From Plakobranchus ocellatus (lineage: Eukaryota > Mollusca > Gastropoda > Plakobranchidae), in NCBI GenBank assembly GCA_019648995.1, contig BLXT01008059.1, positions 808,825 to 833,975 of the forward strand: a stretch of DNA of 25,151 bases, written 5' to 3'. Of the stretch, positions 23,101 through 25,151 are shown in pieces. Numbering within the stretch: position 1 is the first letter of the stretch; the number at the start of each line of letters is the position of its first letter. Position numbers and translations under genes: made by a program. The notes beneath the pieces are model-generated. The model did not search any database. It was given only the letters and a program-made list of their open reading frames with translations, and was not told the origin of the DNA.

Positions 23101-23503
23101 GCAGAGCCTGGAGAGCGTTTCCTGGATGTTCGTTTTTTCTCTTCTCTGACCATCTCAGATGCAGCCTTGAGAGACTTAAGAGAAGCTTGCACACTATCAC
23201 GGAAAGTTTTCTTATGCTTATGCTTTCCGTGGTCGCTGCTGCCATAACTCTCCCTCCTAGTGGCAGAGGGAGAATCTTTTAATGTTGAAGTTGTGCTTGA
23301 ACCTTCATAATCAAAAACTGCCGAATGAATTCTCTCAACATCATCAAAGCTGCCATCACCTTCAGACCTCCTTGTTGGATTACTATATAGATCTGAAATT
23401 CTGAGAATTGCCTTTGGCATGTTGCCCTTGCTTGAAGATGGTGTCTGCTTCACTTCTACGGTAAGGCATGAATGTTTTGTACCATCACTTCTTTTTGACA
23501 AAC
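1816..23503 (-). CDS. MGA: MGA orthologue (MAX gene-associated protein), partial: 8 internal exons
   Basis: This is the spliced gene joined as 23503-18021, 14763-14166, 12989-12857, 12578-12381, 11555-11339, 9031-8819, 6300-6203 and 5104-1816. Every junction has GT/AG ends and matching phase (1 entering, then 0, 1, 2, 2, 0, 0, 2, 0), giving about 3,409 codons without a stop. Blocks resembling vertebrate MGA occur in the right order: PDFDEMDGLLFMSF (human, as I recall, PDLEDVDGVLFVSF), CRLGCICDSL (human CRLGCVCSSL), a TCAR block, and NCNWEGARKEILS (human DCNWEEDRNKILS). Human MGA is about 3,065 residues with an N-terminal T-box and C-terminal bHLHZip. Neither is seen here, so further exons should lie outside both edges. 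MGA is nuclear, pairs with MAX, and scaffolds the repressive PRC1.6 complex with PCGF6, L3MBTL2 and E2F6. The function here is inferred from the family. Confidence 0.87.
5105..6202 (-). other. Intron between exons g and h
   Basis: This 1.1-kb AT-rich intron has a GT donor (GTAAAA) and an AG acceptor preceded by a pyrimidine-rich tract. The only recognisable content is the SINE fragment at 5682-5768. A 100-residue minus-strand open frame (5675-5977) overlaps the SINE and is not judged coding. Confidence 0.7.
5682..5768 (+). mobile_element. SINE fragment, copy B (3' part)
   Basis: This copy shares GAGGGCCTGAAAGCCTGAG and ATCACCTTGTTGTGGACTGG with copies on the opposite strand near 9.9 and 13.4 kb. 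It ends in a short GTACAAGAACCAAACCAA tail. The tRNA-like 5' head is absent, so it is 5'-truncated or decayed. Orientation is taken from the A and B boxes of copy A. Confidence 0.8.
6203..6300 (-). CDS. MGA: MGA exon g: 98-nt linker exon
   Basis: This small exon was found by phase bookkeeping: exon f ends at phase 0, while the giant 3' exon must be entered at phase 2. Here an acceptor (TTCATCCAATCCAG) and a donor (AAGAG|GTAAAA) bound 98 open bases that enter at phase 0 and exit at phase 2. It encodes RLGQGAFSIHSGDNK, then a segment ending VEELSTHK with a split Arg codon. Joining gives THKRKRKSHPLSG, continuous with the next exon. It has no recognisable domain. Splice signals are reasonable but the evidence is indirect, so RNA support would be decisive. 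Confidence 0.72.
6978..7053. repeat. 30-bp minisatellite inside the MITE
   Basis: Units begin GAGATAGACCACTTTGCAAC (6978), GAGATAGCCAATTTGCAACC (7008) and GAGGTATACCAAATTG (7038, partial). A related GAGATAGACATTTTG starts at 6956. The core GAGATAGACC also forms part of the terminal inverted repeat, and its inverse GGTCTATCTT occurs at 7071-7080, giving the element a partly palindromic layout. Confidence 0.7.
7087..7150. repeat. 32-bp tandem duplication inside the MITE
   Basis: There are two units of 32 bp at 7087-7118 and 7119-7150. Each starts TTAGATAGACAAATTC and ends AACAAATTTAAATTA, differing at one base (A or G after TTC). A partial third start (TTAAAT) follows. The near-identity suggests a fairly recent slippage or duplication event within an older element. 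Confidence 0.85.
8819..9031 (-). CDS. MGA: MGA exon f: symmetric 213-nt exon, possible cassette
   Basis: The acceptor is TATATCGTCTTCCAG and the donor CAT|GTAAGC. The exon enters and leaves at phase 0 and is exactly 71 codons, starting DLALGLSGTPLDDDTS and rich in Asp, Glu, Pro and Thr, including EIDSPPEDGIMLYGVEDA. No known domain was recognised. In human MGA the equivalent interval holds an acidic, Pro-rich linker, so composition and position fit. Because both flanking junctions are phase 0, skipping it would keep the frame between exons e and g. It is included on splice-site quality, coding character and phase. Confidence 0.72.
9354..9377. repeat. Poly-A run (24 A)
   Basis: An uninterrupted run of 24 A on the plus strand in intron. 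No retrocopy sequence was recognised upstream of it, so it is treated as simple low-complexity sequence. Confidence 0.85.
9757..10108. repeat. Purine-rich (GA) low-complexity tract, interrupted by a SINE
   Basis: The plus strand is dominated by G and A, with many GAGAGA runs, at 9757-9840 and again at 9996-10108. SINE copy C separates the two halves. The reverse strand gives Phe/Leu/Ser-rich open frames (9911-10139) that only reflect the pyrimidine bias and are not judged genes. Confidence 0.7.
9849..9995 (-). mobile_element. SINE copy C, degenerate
   Basis: It shares GGCTTTCAGGCCCTC and CCCTGCAGACCTTAGGGC with copy A in the same orientation. Its promoter boxes are eroded. TGGAGAA occurs just outside both ends (9834-9840 and 9996-10002) and may be a target-site duplication, though the purine-rich surroundings make a chance match possible. 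The 3' end on the minus strand runs into AAACCCAAATAAAATTC. Confidence 0.75.
10542..10666. repeat. Perfect tandem duplication, period 63 bp
   Basis: Two units, 10542-10604 and 10605-10666, each start ATAAAGTTACCCAAAATACA and end CTCCTTGATGTGT. They are identical over 62 bases. This is either a very recent duplication or an assembly artefact. It lies in intron and covers no splice site. Confidence 0.93.
11339..11555 (-). CDS. MGA: MGA exon e: basic region after MGA_dom
   Basis: The acceptor is TTTTCCTTGATCAG and the donor CAAAAG|GTAAGG (phase 2 in, 0 out, 217 nt). It encodes DCYGSDSDNIPHLPSMKRK followed by a basic, polar segment with HRSAKNLDAITRKALMLYET and a final KTERPPRKDQK. It corresponds in position to the basic, charged stretch after the Cys domain of human MGA (around AAHRDPVFYDTLGEEA and YTICETE). 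Similarity is weak, so membership rests mainly on splice sites, phase and position. Confidence 0.8.
11556..12380 (-). other. Intron between exons d and e
   Basis: This is 825 bp of AT-rich intron bounded by GTAATA and the ATCAG acceptor. No repeats, open frames of interest or RNA signals were seen. Confidence 0.75.
12381..12578 (-). CDS. MGA: MGA exon d: end of MGA_dom plus basic segment
   Basis: The acceptor is TTTCTGTTACTAG and the donor AA|GTAATA (phase 2 in, 2 out, 198 nt). After joining it continues CICDSLEVEKPIPEPL, then HCGKPSCVLHCICSP, the counterpart of human HCRRPDCMFGCTC. This completes the Cys-rich domain. A Gly-rich turn and a strongly basic stretch (ASRSKRRRVKNKDS) follow, which would serve as a nuclear localisation signal or nucleic-acid contact. 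The domain is split by introns at both of its inter-cluster spacers. Confidence 0.87.
12857..12989 (-). CDS. MGA: MGA exon c: core of the Cys-rich MGA_dom (DUF4801)
   Basis: This 133-nt exon enters at phase 1 and leaves at phase 2, with acceptor TTTCAATAG and donor AG|GTAAGG. Read in the spliced frame it gives CRYGCICHLC, a Ser-rich spacer of about 26 residues, then CDKEYCRLGCICD. The second motif closely matches human MGA DFCRLGCVCSSL, the signature of the MGA_dom family (Pfam formerly DUF4801). The regular C-x4-C-x3-C-x-C spacing implies metal binding, probably zinc, as in CXC/tesmin-like motifs, but that is inference. A 67-residue open frame over the same bases (12777-12980) is out of phase and is a shadow. 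Confidence 0.85.
12990..14165 (-). other. Intron between exons b and c
   Basis: This 1.2-kb intron starts at GTTGGT and ends at CAATAG. It contains SINE copy A (13312-13478), a short AT dinucleotide run near 13220-13233 and a T-run near 13259-13272. The stretch 13560-14160 shows nothing recognisable. Confidence 0.7.
13312..13478 (-). mobile_element. tRNA-derived SINE, copy A (near full-length)
   Basis: On the minus strand the 5' part carries a polymerase III A box, TGGCACAGTGG (13456-13466), and a B box, GATCGAGCC (13404-13412), 43 bp apart, as in tRNA promoters. A conserved body follows (GAGGGCCTGGAAGCCTGAG, ATCACC, GGACTGG), then an (AACC)-type tail AAAACCAAACCAAACC. Copies B and C share the body. 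The element is about 165 bp. The plus-strand open frame across it (13312-13560) is not a gene. The source tRNA and family name were not recognised. Confidence 0.82.
14166..14763 (-). CDS. MGA: MGA exon b: Gly/Ser-rich linker ending in the first Cys cluster
   Basis: The acceptor is CTTATTGCAG. The exon begins LSERMARNAVKVLVNLGG, which follows on in frame from exon a (phase 0). The donor is CCAG|GTTGGT. The 598 nt encode about 199 residues: a short basic helical start, a Gly-rich stretch, then Ser/Thr/Pro-rich linker. The last residues, SCGKP, are completed by the next exon to give CGKPGCRYGCICHLC, which is what fixes the donor. A second GTTG four bases downstream would break the frame into the Cys domain. 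The apparent reading frame past the donor, with a hydrophobic WLLLFF run, is intron. Confidence 0.82.
14764..18020 (-). other. Long intron between exons a and b
   Basis: This 3.26-kb intron has phase 0 on both sides and consensus ends (GTAAGT and TATTGCAG). It holds poly-A/T runs (about 14817-14830, 15239-15252, 15266-15288) and a degenerate ~100-bp tandem repeat (16245-16448). The stretches 14830-16240 and 16450-17930 show no convincing gene. A 130-residue minus-strand frame (16495-16887) has no family resemblance or splice support. Confidence 0.7.
16245..16448. repeat. Degenerate tandem repeat, period ~98-104 bp
   Basis: TTGAATTTTCGGCAAGAGTT at 16245 and CTCAATTTTCAGTAAGACTT at 16343 begin similar 39-bp segments, both ending TATTCTTT. 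Each is followed about 80 bp later by ATCTACAACTAAAKAGCACT (16325-16344 and 16429-16448). The order is kept, so this looks like an old two-unit tandem duplication. Confidence 0.6.
18021..23503 (-). CDS. MGA: MGA exon a: giant 5,483-nt exon, post-T-box region
   Basis: The acceptor reads TTTCCTTTTTCAG and the donor is a consensus GTAAGT after a complete ATA codon (intron phase 1 in, 0 out). It holds 1,827 codons after a split first codon. The first ~1,300 residues are low-complexity and rich in Ser, Lys and Glu, with basic SR/KR patches near the start, and are probably disordered. The conserved part lies near the end: FPDYMMGRI at about residue 1320, WRTPRVILQPKPLSVLSEL at about 1400, a charged helical stretch rich in DERAKRDEEERA, the diagnostic PDFDEMDGLLFMSF at about 1480-1495, a basic helical segment, and a TKIKGLNRKTL motif near 1600 resembling human MGA TKIKGWRGK. 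Uninterrupted coding over 5.4 kb argues for strong selection. The T-box should be encoded by upstream exons beyond the right edge. Confidence 0.9.
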
Positions 23504-23844
23504 CTGAAAAAGGAAACCAAATGTAAGTGCATTTAAGTAGAGATAAAAGTTTTAGAAAGTCCATTAAAAGGTCTTCATTTCATGTACTCACTGCAAAAAT
23601 GAAATCTTAATAAATTGAGAACAGCATTGATGAAATAGTCTAGAAATGAATTGCAGTGCAATGATTCAGAAAACATCTGATTTGAAAATTCAATATCTTG
23701 TAAATCCTTTTGGAAAAATGTTATGCTTTCTAAGAACAGGAGGATTTTAGAAAAAAAACGGTTACTCGTGTGTGCAAAAATCACAAAGCATTTGACATGA
23801 CAATGTGTGTTAAGTGGAAAGATTTAATATGATTTTTTTTCTAT

Positions 23845-24510
23845 TCTCCTTCTTTAGATGCTTTGTCTTGAACAGACATTGACAGCTATTCTCTATCAAC
23901 CTCTACTGCCTTTGCCCTCAATCTTTCCAGTGATAGCTAAGTTTTCTTAACTGTTGCATTGAGAAATATGTCCTAAAAATAGTAGTTGCCTCCATCTTAC
24001 GGTTTCCATTAATGATGACCCAAGATTAACTTCTTTCAGTACCGATTTATTGGGTTAATTTTTTTCCATTTATGGTTTCCACATCATTCTTCTGATAAAT
24101 CACATCTCCAATGTTTCTAGTTTTCTCTCTATTTTTTTTTTTATTGTTTACACTCACTACCATAAAATAGTTTTATAAAAGTACTGACTATACAGTATAT
24201 GATTTCATTACCCTTATTTTGGTTTCTATAATAATGCTTTTGCTTGCCAGGATTGGTTTCAGTTTATGGAATGCATCTTTGGCCATGATTATTTTTTTAC
24301 TTATTTCACTTGTGCATCTACCATGTGCTGTTAACAGGAGCCAAGATATCTGATTTTTGTAATTTTTTTTCATCTTTTCTGATGAAAGATGGGGTTTGAG
24401 GATTTCTTTGAGATGACCATGCATTCAGTTTTTTTCACATTCAAAGACAGGCTCATCCTTTTGGTTTTTTTCAGGGTTTCTTTATACCTTTCCATAACAC
24501 TGACAAAGCG
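23845..24510 (-). mobile_element. Decayed RTE-like LINE fragment: RT C-terminal part and tail
   Basis: On the minus strand, and changing frame between blocks, this reads SLSLNVKKTECMVISKK, then a YLGS remnant, GRCTSEISKKIIMAKDAF with HKLKPIL and ETKIRVMKSY, then IERKLETLEMW, FLGHI and finally ITGKIEGKGSRGR. These are the post-YADD thumb region and the C-terminal tail of RTE/BovB-type elements, where LGKIEGRRRRG is typical. At least two stop codons and several frameshifts interrupt it, including one stop soon after the VISKK block. It is a dead, 5'-truncated copy in the sense orientation of the host gene. Confidence 0.85.
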
Positions 24511-25035
24511 TATACTGCATTTCTAGTTTGTTTATGTTTATTTTCTATTATAAAGGCTTATTTTTTCTAAAAGGATTATAAAATAAGTACTTAAAATTTT
24601 GAACACAAGCAGGATCAACTGCAATCTGAACCAAAAACCAGGGAAAGAAAATGCATTTAAACATCACAAATGTTTAGAGGATACATTATTTAAACCTGTC
24701 TACCAAATAGATTTGATAGGACTTTACATAAACTGTCATTTCATAAGATGTCTGTAGCTCTCTCTTTTTTTTTTTTTTTATAAAGGGCTTTACATGATAA
24801 AAATCGGTATTTTCTGAGAGAGGGTTGAAAAGCAAACAAAATTAAAAAGACACCAAACAAAACAAAAACATTCTATAGGGAAAAAAAATTGGTAAATGCC
24901 AAAATCATTTATCTTCTATCTTCCCATAGCTGGTTAATAAAATTATAATTTTAAGTTGTAAGTCTGCATGAATATATAACTGCATATGGTTTGGATAATG
25001 GGTGTATGATATCTTTGGAAAGTGAATGTATCTTT

Positions 25036-25052
25036 ACACACACACACACACA
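25036..25052. repeat. (AC)n microsatellite
   Basis: A run of ACACAC of 17 bases in intron, uninterrupted. Confidence 0.9.
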
Positions 25053-25151
25053 GAGGGTTACTAAAGTGCATGATCATTGATCATTATATAAAAACACATT
25101 CTAAATTAGGACGAAGGTTGAGAGAAGAGATGTGATTTGGGGGGGGGGGGG

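Larger units (their letters stand above)
23504..25151 (-). other. Intron upstream of exon a (open at the right edge)
   Basis: This AT-rich intron ends at the TTTTTCAG acceptor of exon a. It contains the decayed LINE fragment (23845-24510), a T-run (about 24766-24779), an (AC)n microsatellite (25036-25052) and 13 G at the extreme right edge (25139-25151). No T-box exon was found. Confidence 0.65.

Overview
The window is nuclear DNA from an animal. It is AT-rich, with spliced genes, long introns, non-LTR retrotransposon debris, a tRNA-derived SINE and a MITE. The retrotransposon debris and moderate intron sizes suggest an invertebrate, perhaps a mollusc. That taxonomic guess is weak. No prokaryotic features, RNA genes or CRISPR arrays were seen.

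One gene dominates and lies wholly on the minus strand. Eight exons can be joined in a phase-consistent chain: 23503-18021, 14763-14166, 12989-12857, 12578-12381, 11555-11339, 9031-8819, 6300-6203 and 5104-1816. They give about 3,409 codons. Four conserved blocks, in the same order as in vertebrate MGA (MAX gene-associated protein), identify it as an MGA orthologue: the PDFDEMDGLLFMSF block, the Cys-rich MGA_dom, a TCAR-like block and an NCNWE block. The N-terminal T-box and C-terminal bHLHZip domains are not visible, so they should be encoded beyond the right and left edges respectively. MGA is known as the scaffold and DNA-binding subunit of the non-canonical Polycomb complex PRC1.6, which represses germline and meiotic genes.

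The rest is intron. From left to right: an RTE-like LINE reverse-transcriptase fragment at 1-80; a diverged ~143-bp tandem duplication (100-380); the giant 3' exon (1816-5104); a SINE copy (5682-5768); a small 98-nt exon (6203-6300); a ~530-bp MITE with 30-bp inverted termini and internal minisatellites (6753-7280); a symmetric 213-nt exon (8819-9031); a purine-rich tract split by a second SINE copy (9849-9995); a perfect 62/63-bp tandem duplication (10542-10666); three short exons, two of which carry most of the Cys-rich domain; a near-complete SINE copy (13312-13478); a 598-nt exon; a 3.3-kb intron with a degenerate ~100-bp tandem repeat; the giant 5,483-nt exon; and a second decayed LINE fragment (23845-24510).

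The points most worth a second look are three Cys clusters in MGA_dom where I recall two in human MGA, a frame-neutral cassette-like exon, the MITE, and the SINE family with recognisable A and B boxes.
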